DNA from: Roseateles_C aquae
Lineage (GTDB): Bacteria > Pseudomonadota > Gammaproteobacteria > Burkholderiales > Burkholderiaceae_C
Length of the DNA: 64,000 nucleotides
Direction of reading: 5' to 3'
Assembly: GCF_032337115.1 (NCBI RefSeq)
Contig: NZ_JAVXZY010000004.1
Coordinates: 248,001-312,000, forward strand
This document shows, in pieces, positions 25,916-35,495 of the stretch (its first letter is position 1; the number at the start of each line of letters is the position of its first letter). The position numbers were made by a program, and so were the translations under genes. The notes under the pieces are model-generated. The model saw nothing but the letters and a program-made list of their open reading frames with translations. It was not told the origin of the DNA and ran no database searches.

Positions 25916-28237
25916 ATGGATAGACGCAGTTTCCTGCGCCGCACGGCCGTGCAGACCGGCGCACTGATCACCGCTTCCTCGGCCCTGGGCGGCCTCGCCG
26001 GCTGCACCGGCGGCGGCTCCGACGGCGCTGAGGTTCAGCCACTGCCGCCGACCTTCCCCGGCACCGACACCCCGCTGCCGGCCACCCCGGCGGCCAGCGG
26101 CGCCTACAAGTTCCCGCAAAGCGTGGCCTCGGGCGACCCGCGCCCCGATGGCGCCCTGCTCTGGGCCCGCGTCGTGCCGACCAGCGCCGACGATGTGACG
26201 AGCAGCGCCAATGCCAGCAGCTTCCAGGTCAAGCTTCGCATCAGCAGCGCCGACAACGCCGCCAATCTGAGCACCACCAATGCGCTGGCAGGCACGATGG
26301 ATGCCGAGGTCGATGTGCCGGTCTACGGCTTCTACGACAACACGCTGCGCCATCGCATCAGCGGCCTCAAGGCCGCCACCGTCTACTACTACCAGTTCAC
26401 CGCGGGCGACAGCCGCTCCAAGGTCGGCCGCTTCAAGACCGCCCCGGCTGCCGATGCCGACATCGATGCGCTGAAGTTCGCCTTCATCACCTGCCAGGAC
26501 TGGAGCATCAACCACTGGGCCGGCATGAGCGCGCTGGCACAGGAGAACCTGGACTTCATCGTCCACCTCGGCGACTACATCTATGAAACCGTCGGCGCCA
26601 GCTTCCAGGCCGGTGCGGTGGAAGCGGCCCACCCGGCCCTGAAGCTGCCCGATGGCGGCGATCTCGGCGGCGGCGCCAAGTACGCCAGCACCCTGGCCGA
26701 CTACCGCTATCTGTACAAGCGCTACCGCACCGACCCGCGGCTGCAGGCGCTGCACGAGCGCTTTGCCTTCGTCGCCATCTGGGACGACCACGAGTTCTCC
26801 AACGACTGCTGGCAGGACCGCGAGACCTACGACAACGGCACGTACAACCCCGCCACCGGCGGCGACAACACCGCCCAGCCGACGCGCCGCCGCTCGGCCA
26901 GCCAGGCCTGGTTCGAGTTCATGCCGGCCGATGTGACGTTCACGCTGGACCCCGGCTACGGCATCGCCAATATCCGCATCTACCGCGACCTGAAGTTCGG
27001 CAAGCTGATGCATCTGGTGATGACCGACCAGCGCCTCTACCGCGCCGACCACATGATCCCCGAGGCGGCACCAAGCCCGCTGACCGGCCAGCCGCTGGGC
27101 GAGGTCGGCGCGCGCTACTTCGTGCCCGAGACCTCGGTCTACGGCGTCGAGGCGCAGAAGATCGCCGCCGGCAAGAGCCTGCCCGACCCCTATGCGCTGG
27201 TCTCCATGCTGGGCGGCAGCCAGCGCCAGTGGTGGATGGACACGATGAAGAACTCCAGCGCCACCTGGAAGCTGTGGGGCAATGAAACCTCGCTCTTGAA
27301 GATGTCGGTCGACATCGCCAAGATCCCGAGCGCGCCGGCCGCCTTCAAGACCCGCTTCCTGCTCAACGCCGACCAATGGGATGGCTATAACGCCGAGCGC
27401 AAGCTGCTGATGCAGCACCTGATCGCCAACAAGGTCAGCAATGTGGTGGCGCTGACCGGCGACATCCACGCCTTCTTTGCCGGCGTGGTGATGGACGACT
27501 ACAGCGCCGACACGCCCAAGCCGGCCATGGTCGATCTGGTCACCGCCGGTCTGTCCAGCGACTCCTTCTTCAGCTATTTGCGTGCCGCCTCGGCCGCCCC
27601 CGCCTTTGCCGCCATCCAGCCACTGGTGGTGCTGAACGAGGCCGTGGCCGAAGGCATCGCGATCCAGATGCTGTCCGCTGCCATCGCCATGGGCGCCGGC
27701 GTCACCGACCTCAGCAACACGGCCGCCATCCAGGCTGCCGTCGGCGGCGCCATCCAGGCCGGTCTGATTCCAGCGGCCGCCGTGGCGCCAACGCCGGGCC
27801 TGTCCACCGCGGCGATCAACACGCTGGACGAAACCCTGGGCGGCCAGATGGGCGGCGTGATCGCCAACACCATCGCCGCACTGGCGGGCGCCTCGCGCTC
27901 GGCGGCTGCGATGACGCTGTACGGTCTGATCGCGCAGAAGCTGGCCGCCGCACTGGGCATTCCGGTCAATTTCGTGCCGGCTACCGAGGTGGTCAAGCGC
28001 CTGAACCCCTTCGCCAACAGCACGACCGGCATCGCCCCGAGCGCCAACAACCCCTCGCTGGTCCACACGGACACCGACGCGCAGGGCTTTGCCGTGGTCA
28101 CGCTGAGCAAGACCGAGCTGCTGTGCGAGTTCCGCAAGCTGGCTCGCCTGAGCAACGGCGAACTGCCGGCCGCGCCGGTGGCTTCCGTGACCAAGCTGCG
28201 CGTGCCGGCCGGCTCGCCCAGCGTCAGCAAGGTCTGA
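25916..28237 (+). CDS. phoD: Alkaline phosphatase PhoD, Tat-exported lipoprotein
   Basis: The 773-residue Ca/Fe-type phosphodiesterase/phosphatase is exported folded. The N-terminus has a twin-arginine motif (RRSFLRR) and a lipobox-like LAGC at about residues 28-31. PhoD signatures follow: GDPRPDGALLWARV, HLGDYIYE about 218, WDDHEFSND about 291 and LTGDIHAFF about 515. The C-terminal 230 residues include an Ala-rich insertion with no known function, making the protein longer than typical PhoD (550-600). The ATG at 25916 gives the proper Tat signal; a TTG at 25898 would only add six residues. Confidence 0.93.
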   Translation: MDRRSFLRRTAVQTGALITASSALGGLAGCTGGGSDGAEVQPLPPTFPGTDTPLPATPAASGAYKFPQSVASGDPRPDGALLWARVVPTSADDVTSSANASSFQVKLRISSADNAANLSTTNALAGTMDAEVDVPVYGFYDNTLRHRISGLKAATVYYYQFTAGDSRSKVGRFKTAPAADADIDALKFAFITCQDWSINHWAGMSALAQENLDFIVHLGDYIYETVGASFQAGAVEAAHPALKLPDGGDLGGGAKYASTLADYRYLYKRYRTDPRLQALHERFAFVAIWDDHEFSNDCWQDRETYDNGTYNPATGGDNTAQPTRRRSASQAWFEFMPADVTFTLDPGYGIANIRIYRDLKFGKLMHLVMTDQRLYRADHMIPEAAPSPLTGQPLGEVGARYFVPETSVYGVEAQKIAAGKSLPDPYALVSMLGGSQRQWWMDTMKNSSATWKLWGNETSLLKMSVDIAKIPSAPAAFKTRFLLNADQWDGYNAERKLLMQHLIANKVSNVVALTGDIHAFFAGVVMDDYSADTPKPAMVDLVTAGLSSDSFFSYLRAASAAPAFAAIQPLVVLNEAVAEGIAIQMLSAAIAMGAGVTDLSNTAAIQAAVGGAIQAGLIPAAAVAPTPGLSTAAINTLDETLGGQMGGVIANTIAALAGASRSAAAMTLYGLIAQKLAAALGIPVNFVPATEVVKRLNPFANSTTGIAPSANNPSLVHTDTDAQGFAVVTLSKTELLCEFRKLARLSNGELPAAPVASVTKLRVPAGSPSVSKV

Positions 28238-28324
28238 GCTGGGCGATAGCTGAGGCAAACCAGGGAAATCTCGGTCACGGCTTGCGGCTGATACCGCTTA
28301 CAACGCAGCCCAACCGCTGAATCG

Positions 28325-28385
28325 GCCGCTTGCTCGCAAGCGGCTGGAAGCAACGCCGCGTGGTGGAGACACTGCGCGGCGTTGC
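28325..28385. repeat. Two tandem perfect hairpins (REP-like)
   Basis: First: GCCGCTTGC (28325-28333) with GCAAGCGGC (28336-28344). Second: GCAACGCCGCG (28350-28360) with CGCGGCGTTGC (28375-28385). Both are perfect and lie in the 241-bp phoD-ABC gap without T-runs, resembling paired extragenic palindromes more than terminators. Confidence 0.6.
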
Positions 28386-28478
28386 CACATCTGCGGCAGA
28401 CAACAACTATGGAAGCCATGACTCGGTCGGCAAGCAAGGCGCCGAACGGGCAGCCTTCCCCAACCGAGGAACCCACCG

Positions 28479-29381
<903 letters not shown>

Positions 29382-29392
29382 GGGGGACGGCC

Positions 29393-32300
29393 ATGCTTGC
29401 CAAGATTGCCGCCTTCGAGGCGCGCTACCAGCTGCGCTCGCCGCTGTTCGTGGTCGCCTTCCTGATCTTTTTCCTGCTGACCTTTGGCGCCGTGACCGTG
29501 GACCAGATCCAGATCGGTGCCAAGGGCAACGTCAATATCAACTCGCCCTACGCCATCCTGCAGACGGTGGGCATCATGAACCTGATGGCGATCTTCGTCG
29601 TCACCGCCTTTGTGGCCAACGTCGTCATCCGCGATGACGAGACCGGCTTTGCGCCGATTCTGCGCGCCACCCGGATCAGCAAGTTCGACTATCTTGTGGG
29701 GCGCTTCAGCGGCGCCCTGCTGGTGGCCTTTCTGGTCATGCTGTCGGTGCCGCTGGCCATACTGATCGGTTCGAAGATGCCCTGGCTGGATGCCGAGAAG
29801 GTCGGCCCGCTGGTGCTGCAGCACTATCTGTGGGCGACCTTTGTGTTCAGCCTGCCGACGCTGGTGCTGATGAGCGCCGGCTTCTTCGCGCTGGCCACCG
29901 CCACGCGCTCGATGATGTGGAGCTATGTCGGCGCGGTCGCTTTCATGGTGCTGTTCGTCATCAGCCGCGGCCTGCTGTCCGATCCCTCGCTGGACACCGC
30001 ATCCTCGCTGGCCGACCCCTTTGCCGTTGGCACGCTGGGCCGCATCACCAAGTACTGGACCACCGCCGACCGCAACACCCTGCTGCCCGCCTTGAGCGGC
30101 GTGCTGCTGTGGAACCGACTGCTCTGGCTGGGCGTCGGCGCGCTGCTGTTTGCGCTGGCCTACCGGCTGTTCCGTTTTGACGTGCAGGGCCAGCGCCTCG
30201 ACAAAGCCGCCAAGGCCAGCAAGGCCGCCAAGCCCGGCAAGGCGGACCCGGCGCCGAGCCCGCGGCCACTGGGCAGCCCGAGCGACAGCGGCTACGCCCG
30301 CTGGCTGCAGTTCAAGGCGCTGACGCGCTTTGACATGGCCTTTGTGTTCAAGAGCCCGGCCTTCTTCGTGCTGCTGATGTTGGGCGTGTTCAATTCGATC
30401 GGCAGCCTGATCGTGACCGGCGAAGCCCGTGGCGTCAGCTACCTGCCGGTGACCCGCGCCACCGTTGAGGCCTTGATGGGCAGCTTCACGCTGATCCCCA
30501 TCATCATCGCCGTCTACTACGCCGGCGAACTGGTCTGGCGTGATCGCGAACGCCGCATCCACGAAATCGTCGATGCCAGCGCGGCGCCGAACTGGGCCTT
30601 CCTGCTGCCCAAGATCATCGCCATCGCCGGGGTGCTGCTGGCCACCTTTGTGGTGGGCGCGCTGACCGGCGCCGTGTTCCAGCTCGTTCATGGCTACACC
30701 CATCTCGAACCGCTGGCCTATGCCCTGTGGTTCGTGCTGCCCAGCTTCATCACCGCGCTGCTGCTGGCGGTGCTGTCGGTCTTCGCCCAGGCCCTGGTGC
30801 CGCACAAATTCATCGGCTGGGGGCTGATGCTGGTCTATGCCGTGATCGGCATGGTGATGGGCCAGATGGGCTTTGAGCACAAGCTCTACAACTACGCCGA
30901 CACGGCCAATGTGCCGCTGTCCGACATGAATGGCATGGGCCATTTCTGGATCGGTCGCGCCTGGCACCAGGTCTACTGGCTGGCCTTTGCCGCCATGCTG
31001 CTGGTGGCCACGCACCTGATGTGGCGCCGTGGTGCCGAGACCCGATTGAGCCCGCGCCTGGCCCGCCTGGGCGGCCGGCTCAAGGGCACGCCGGGCGTGC
31101 TGCTGGGCCTGTTCACCTTGGCCTGGGTCGGCAGCGGCAGCTGGATCTTCTACAACAGCAATGTGCTGAACAAGTACGAGACCGAGCCCGAGAGCGAGCA
31201 GCTGCAGGCCGATGCCGAGCGCGAGCTGCTGGGCTTCGAGAAGCTGCCCCTGCCCAGCATCACCCATGTCACGCTGAAGGTCGATCTCTTCCCCAAGCAG
31301 ATCCGTGCCGTCACGGAAGGCAGCTACCGGCTGGAGAACCGCACCGGCCAGGCGCTCAGCACCGTTCACGTCCGCCTCGACCCACTGCTGAAGATCGAGC
31401 AGCTGGAGCTGGACGGCGCCACGCTGCAAAAGGAATACGCCCGCTTCGGCTACCGCATCTACAGCCTGGCGACGCCGATGCAGCCCGGAGAGCAGCGCCA
31501 GCTGCGCTTCAAGACGGTGCGCGGCCAGCTCGGCTTCGTCAACGACAGGCCGCAAACCCAGATCGTCGACAACGGCAGCTTCCTCAACAACTTCGCGCTG
31601 ACGCCGGTGCTGGGCGTGAACCGCAATATCTTCATCCAGGACCGCAGCAAGCGGCGCAAATACGGCCTGCCGGCCGAGTTGCGCGTGGCCAAGCTGGAAG
31701 ACGAGGCGGCCAATGCCCACCACTATCTGCGCCATGACAGCGACTGGGTGACGGCCGACATCACCTTGAGCACCGATGCCGATCAGGTGCCGCTGGCGCC
31801 GGGCTACACGGTCAGCGACACCACGGCCGAAACGCCAATGGGTCGTCGCCGCACCCTGGTGACCAAGACCGAGGCGCCAATCCACAACTTCTTCTCGCTG
31901 CAGTCGGCACGCTATGCGATTGAGCGCGATCAGTGGACGGGCAAGGACGGCCAGAAGGTCGACCTGAGCGTCTACTTCCATCCGCCACACGCCAGCAATG
32001 TGCCGCGCATGCTGAATGCGATGAAGACCTCGCTCGATGTGTTCAGCACGGCCTTCTCGAACTACCAGTTCCGCCAGACCCGCATCCTCGAGTTCCCGGC
32101 CTACTCGCGTTTTGCCCAGGCCTTTGCCGGCACGGTGCCCTATTCGGAAGGCATTGGCTTTATCCAGGCCTACAAGGAAGAGCAGCAGGACGACAACATC
32201 GATCTGGTCAGCTATGTCACCGCGCACGAGATCGGCCACCAGTGGTGGGCGCATCAGGTGGTGGGCGCCGACAAGCAGGGCATGACGCTGCTGTCGGAGT

Positions 32301-33016
32301 CCTTCGCCCAGTACTCGGCGCTCCTGGTGATGGAGAAGATGCACGGTCGCGACCAGCTGCGCAAATTCCTCAAGCTGGAGCTGGACCGCTATCTGCGCGA
32401 TCGCGGCGGCGAGCGGGTCGAGGAGCTGCCGCTGGCCCGCGTCGAAGACCAGGGCTATGTGCATTACCGCAAGGGTGCGCTGACCATGTACTGGCTGAAG
32501 GAGGTGGTCGGCGAGGACGTCGTCAACCGCGCGCTGCAGAAGCTGATCGCGCAGTACGCCTTCAAGTCGGCGCCCTACCCGGCCTCGACCGACTTCCTGC
32601 GCCTCTTGCGCGCCGAGGCCGGACCGCAACACGAGCAGCTGATCACCGATCTGTTCGAGAAGATCACGCTCTACGATCTGAAGGCCAGCGAGGCCACGGC
32701 CAAGAAGCGCGCCGATGGCAAGTACGAAGTCACGTTCAGCGTCGAGGCCAAGAAGCTCTATGCCGATGGCAAGGGCAAGGAGACCGAGGCGCCGCTGGCC
32801 GAGGGCTTCGAGATTGGCGCCTTCACCGCCGAGCCCGGCAAGAAGGGCTTCAGCAAGGCTGCGGTGCTGCTGCTGGAGCGCCGCCCACTGGTCTCGGGCA
32901 AGCAGCAGATCACGCTGCTGCTCGATGCCGAGCCGAAGTTCGTCGGCGTCGATCCCTACAATATGCGCATCGACCGCAACGCGGACGACAACCTCGCCAA
33001 GGTCAGCCTGAACTGA
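29393..33016 (+). CDS. ABC permease fused to M1-type aminopeptidase
   Basis: The 1207-residue fusion's N-terminal 590 residues form about twelve helices in two ABC-2-like halves joined by a Lys/Ala-rich loop. The C-terminal 600 residues are an M1 metallopeptidase with zinc motif HEIGHQWWAH (about 945) and the downstream Glu in LLSESFAQYS about 20 residues later. TVPYSEGIGF stands at the GxMEN substrate position. The peptidase side is predicted outside the membrane. AGGGGG precedes the ATG. The permease/M1 architecture is known in other bacteria but its substrate is not established. A strong terminator follows the gene. Confidence 0.92.
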   Translation: MLAKIAAFEARYQLRSPLFVVAFLIFFLLTFGAVTVDQIQIGAKGNVNINSPYAILQTVGIMNLMAIFVVTAFVANVVIRDDETGFAPILRATRISKFDYLVGRFSGALLVAFLVMLSVPLAILIGSKMPWLDAEKVGPLVLQHYLWATFVFSLPTLVLMSAGFFALATATRSMMWSYVGAVAFMVLFVISRGLLSDPSLDTASSLADPFAVGTLGRITKYWTTADRNTLLPALSGVLLWNRLLWLGVGALLFALAYRLFRFDVQGQRLDKAAKASKAAKPGKADPAPSPRPLGSPSDSGYARWLQFKALTRFDMAFVFKSPAFFVLLMLGVFNSIGSLIVTGEARGVSYLPVTRATVEALMGSFTLIPIIIAVYYAGELVWRDRERRIHEIVDASAAPNWAFLLPKIIAIAGVLLATFVVGALTGAVFQLVHGYTHLEPLAYALWFVLPSFITALLLAVLSVFAQALVPHKFIGWGLMLVYAVIGMVMGQMGFEHKLYNYADTANVPLSDMNGMGHFWIGRAWHQVYWLAFAAMLLVATHLMWRRGAETRLSPRLARLGGRLKGTPGVLLGLFTLAWVGSGSWIFYNSNVLNKYETEPESEQLQADAERELLGFEKLPLPSITHVTLKVDLFPKQIRAVTEGSYRLENRTGQALSTVHVRLDPLLKIEQLELDGATLQKEYARFGYRIYSLATPMQPGEQRQLRFKTVRGQLGFVNDRPQTQIVDNGSFLNNFALTPVLGVNRNIFIQDRSKRRKYGLPAELRVAKLEDEAANAHHYLRHDSDWVTADITLSTDADQVPLAPGYTVSDTTAETPMGRRRTLVTKTEAPIHNFFSLQSARYAIERDQWTGKDGQKVDLSVYFHPPHASNVPRMLNAMKTSLDVFSTAFSNYQFRQTRILEFPAYSRFAQAFAGTVPYSEGIGFIQAYKEEQQDDNIDLVSYVTAHEIGHQWWAHQVVGADKQGMTLLSESFAQYSALLVMEKMHGRDQLRKFLKLELDRYLRDRGGERVEELPLARVEDQGYVHYRKGALTMYWLKEVVGEDVVNRALQKLIAQYAFKSAPYPASTDFLRLLRAEAGPQHEQLITDLFEKITLYDLKASEATAKKRADGKYEVTFSVEAKKLYADGKGKETEAPLAEGFEIGAFTAEPGKKGFSKAAVLLLERRPLVSGKQQITLLLDAEPKFVGVDPYNMRIDRNADDNLAKVSLN

Positions 33017-33031
33017 TCTGCCAGCGAGTGC

Positions 33032-33065
33032 AGGCCCGGACCAGCGATGGCCCGGGCCTTTTTGC
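33032..33065 (+). terminator. Rho-independent terminator of the ABC/M1 operon
   Basis: AGGCCCGG (33032-33039) pairs with CCGGGCCT (33052-33059), followed directly by seven T residues, 15 bp after the stop. Confidence 0.9.
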
Positions 33066-33112
33066 ATCAGCTTGGGGCGTGTTGCCGCTGCATCGAGAAC
33101 GCGGCCAATGCA

Positions 33113-33185
33113 AACCACAGAGCCATGGAGAAATCGGGCCTTCCAGCGCGGCCGTCTCTGTGACCCTGTGTCTCTGTGGTTTGTC
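33113..33185. repeat. CCACAGAG-type inverted-repeat element (MITE/REP-like)
   Basis: CAAACCACAGAG at 33113-33124 and its exact complement CTCTGTGGTTTG at 33174-33185 bound a 73-bp element whose right half contains CTCTGTGACCCTGTGTC. From memory, 'CCACAGAGACACAGAG' words are dispersed in many bacterial genomes; that is recollection, not a search result. Confidence 0.6.
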
Positions 33186-33242
33186 TTGACTGAATTCCCA
33201 CCACCGCGCAAACAGCTGTTTGCATCACGAGAACCCAGCCGC

Positions 33243-34040
33243 ATGAAGTCCACAGCCGTCAAGATCCGCAGCCCCGAAGAGATTGCCAAGGCCCGCGAGG
33301 CCGGCCGCCTGGCCGCTCAGGTGCTGGCCATGATCACGCCGCATGTGCAGCCCGGCGTCAGCACCGACGATCTGGACAAGCTCTGCCACGACTTCATCGT
33401 TGACGAGCTGAAGGTCACGCCGGCCAATATCGGCTATCACGGCTATCCGAAGACTCTGTGCGCCTCGGTCAACGAGGTGGTCTGCCACGGCATCCCTTCG
33501 GCCAAGACGGTGCTGCGCGACGGCGATATCGTCAACCTCGATGTGGCGCTGATCAAGGACGGCTGGTTCGGCGACACCAGCCGCATGTACTTCGTCGGCG
33601 AACCCAAGCCACAGGCCAAGCGCCTGGTCGAGACCTGCTATGAGGCGATGTGCGCCGGCATCAAGAAGGTCAAGCCTGGAGCGACGCTCGGTGATGTCGG
33701 CTTTGCGATCCAGCGCGTTGCCCATCGCGAGGGCTTCAGCGTCGTACGCGAGTATGGCGGCCATGGCATTGGCGACATCTATCACGACGCGCCCCATGTG
33801 CTGCATTTCGGCAAGCCCGGCGACGGCCTGCGCCTGAAGGAAGGCATGATCTTCACCGTCGAGCCGATGATCAACGCCGGCAAACGCGGCATCCGCGAAC
33901 TGGCCGATGGCTGGACCGTGGTCACCATCGACCGCTCGCTGTCAGCCCAGTGGGAGCATATGGTGCTGGTCACCGCCGAGGGCTTCGAGATCCTGACGCC
34001 CTGGCCGGACGGGCTGGGCAGCTATCCGGCAATTGCCTGA
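33243..34040 (+). CDS. map: Methionine aminopeptidase, type I
   Basis: 265 residues, normal for type Ia. The enzyme removes the initiator Met from nascent proteins. Metal ligands are in place: NLDVALIKDGWFGDTS (two Asp), GGHGIG (His), FTVEPM (Glu) and WEHMVLV (Glu). The substrate-loop His lies in VNEVVCHGIP. Usually map lies beside rpsB or glnD, but here it stands alone after the ABC/M1 operon, so it may be a second copy. No Shine-Dalgarno is obvious; a longer frame begins inside the repeat element and is rejected. Confidence 0.95.
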   Translation: MKSTAVKIRSPEEIAKAREAGRLAAQVLAMITPHVQPGVSTDDLDKLCHDFIVDELKVTPANIGYHGYPKTLCASVNEVVCHGIPSAKTVLRDGDIVNLDVALIKDGWFGDTSRMYFVGEPKPQAKRLVETCYEAMCAGIKKVKPGATLGDVGFAIQRVAHREGFSVVREYGGHGIGDIYHDAPHVLHFGKPGDGLRLKEGMIFTVEPMINAGKRGIRELADGWTVVTIDRSLSAQWEHMVLVTAEGFEILTPWPDGLGSYPAIA

Positions 34041-34418
34041 ACGCGGCGTTTGCGCCGTCAACGCAGCCAAGCCGCAGGGCGTGTCGGCCGCAGGCATATG
34101 CCACCGTCCAAGTAGCCTGCCGGCGCAGCTCTCACCGCCGTATCGAGGGTGTGATGCGGCGCGTCTGCAGCGTGATGCGCTCGTCGGCATGGACGCCGGC
34201 GGCCAACCGCGTCACGAGCAACAGCGCCAGCTGCATGGTGCGCCAGGCCGCGGTCAGCGATTGGGTCCGTGAGCCTGCTCTGGCCATCGCCGACGTGCCC
34301 CCCCCCCCCCGCATGTCCTGCCGTCAGTGAATGGCCGGCATTGTTCCGCAGCGGACCGCCCACAGAAACCTCCTGGTGGGCGGCGCACAGGCGCTTAGGC
34401 CGACGCCGCCCCGAGCGT
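34041..34418. other. 378-bp stretch without a supported gene; C13 tract
   Basis: Between map and the TauD-like gene, which converge. It contains a run of thirteen C residues at 34298-34310 and a weak hairpin just after the map stop. Short frames on the minus strand (for example 34132-34314) show no recognisable family. It may be decayed coding DNA. Confidence 0.5.
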
Positions 34419-35495
34419 TCAGGCCAGCGACGACGCTGGCACCGCAGGCGAACCGATTCGCCGCTCAATCAAGCGGTAAGGCGCCTGCCCATGCTCGGGC
34501 TCGTCGCCACGCAGACGGATGCGCAGCAGATGCCGGCCTGCGTCGCTGAACGCGCTGCGGGCATGCAGGGCTTGATGGTTGTCCAGCAGCAGCAGGCTAT
34601 CGCGGGGTAGCGCAAATTCGGCCACCCGCGTCGATCGCGCCAGCGCGGCCTCGAAGACTTCCAGCGCCGCGCGTTGCTCGTCGTCGGCATGCTCGGGGAA
34701 CAGGGCGACGCCGCTGCGCAAGGTGTCGCGCCGGTAACGGATCGCCGGCTCGCTGGCGAACACCGGCGCCAGTGTGGCCTGCACAGCATCCGGGCTGTCG
34801 CTGGTGCGGAATGCATCGGGCACGCGAAAGGGCAGCGGTCGCTCGCTGAGCGCGCGGTAGGCCCAGGCCGTCGTGGCTTGATCGAGTTCGGTACGCAAGG
34901 CCCGCGCATCGCTGACCCGCGATACACCGCCGCCACAGTCCGCCGCCTCCATCACATAGAGCAGCACCATGCGTTCTGGCATCGGGTAGTACTGGGTGTC
35001 GCTGTGATAGTCGGCCTCGCGGTCATGTTCGGAGAAGGTCGCGTAATAGGCGGGCGACTCGACGCCAGCCAGCTGCGCCGAGCTCGCAAGCGGCGTGCGG
35101 TTCTGCACATCCCAGATGAGCTGGCTCTTGCGGAAATCGGTCGCCGTCGGCCTGCCTATGCAGGCACACAGCGCATAGACCAGCCGGGCCCGGGTTTGCG
35201 CATCGAGGCCTGCCAACCCCAGCGACGGCACCAGTACCCCGCAACCGGCGGCAGCCATCTCGGCCTTGAGCCGCTCGGCCAGCCGTGCCAGGCCCGGAGC
35301 AACACTGCGCAGGTCATCGCCCAACATGGCCTGCAAATGCAGATCGTCGGTCCTGCTGATCTGCTGGTACCAGGCCGCGTGGCGGTGGTGCGAAGCCACC
35401 GCCTGCAGAATTCTCATCCCCTCAGCCCCCCATCCACGCTCCATCGCCACCGGGCTCAATGACAAGCCGGCCTGTCGCAATTGCTTCATCATCAT
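34419..35495 (-). CDS. TauD/TfdA-family Fe(II)/2-oxoglutarate dioxygenase
   Basis: About 358 residues. The iron-binding facial triad is visible: YHSDTQYYP (His and Asp, about 164-166) and a distal His in NHQALHARSAF (about 309), followed by the 2-oxoglutarate-binding Arg in LLRIRLRG. Such enzymes hydroxylate small molecules such as taurine, betaines or carrier-bound amino acids. Three consecutive ATGs (35495, 35492, 35489) are possible starts; the first overlaps the MFS stop as ATGA, while AAGGGAG suits the later two. It is cotranscribed after an MFS exporter under a divergent LysR gene. The substrate is unknown. Confidence 0.88.
   Translation of the reverse strand: MMMKQLRQAGLSLSPVAMERGWGAEGMRILQAVASHHRHAAWYQQISRTDDLHLQAMLGDDLRSVAPGLARLAERLKAEMAAAGCGVLVPSLGLAGLDAQTRARLVYALCACIGRPTATDFRKSQLIWDVQNRTPLASSAQLAGVESPAYYATFSEHDREADYHSDTQYYPMPERMVLLYVMEAADCGGGVSRVSDARALRTELDQATTAWAYRALSERPLPFRVPDAFRTSDSPDAVQATLAPVFASEPAIRYRRDTLRSGVALFPEHADDEQRAALEVFEAALARSTRVAEFALPRDSLLLLDNHQALHARSAFSDAGRHLLRIRLRGDEPEHGQAPYRLIERRIGSPAVPASSLA

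Noticed and set aside
25868..28258. 796-codon frame antisense to phoD
   Set aside because: No domain pattern; the opposite strand has intact PhoD signatures and a Tat signal.
34132..34314. 60-codon minus-strand frame with a signal-peptide-like middle
   Set aside because: No family, no ribosome-binding site, and it ends abruptly; only a possible relic.
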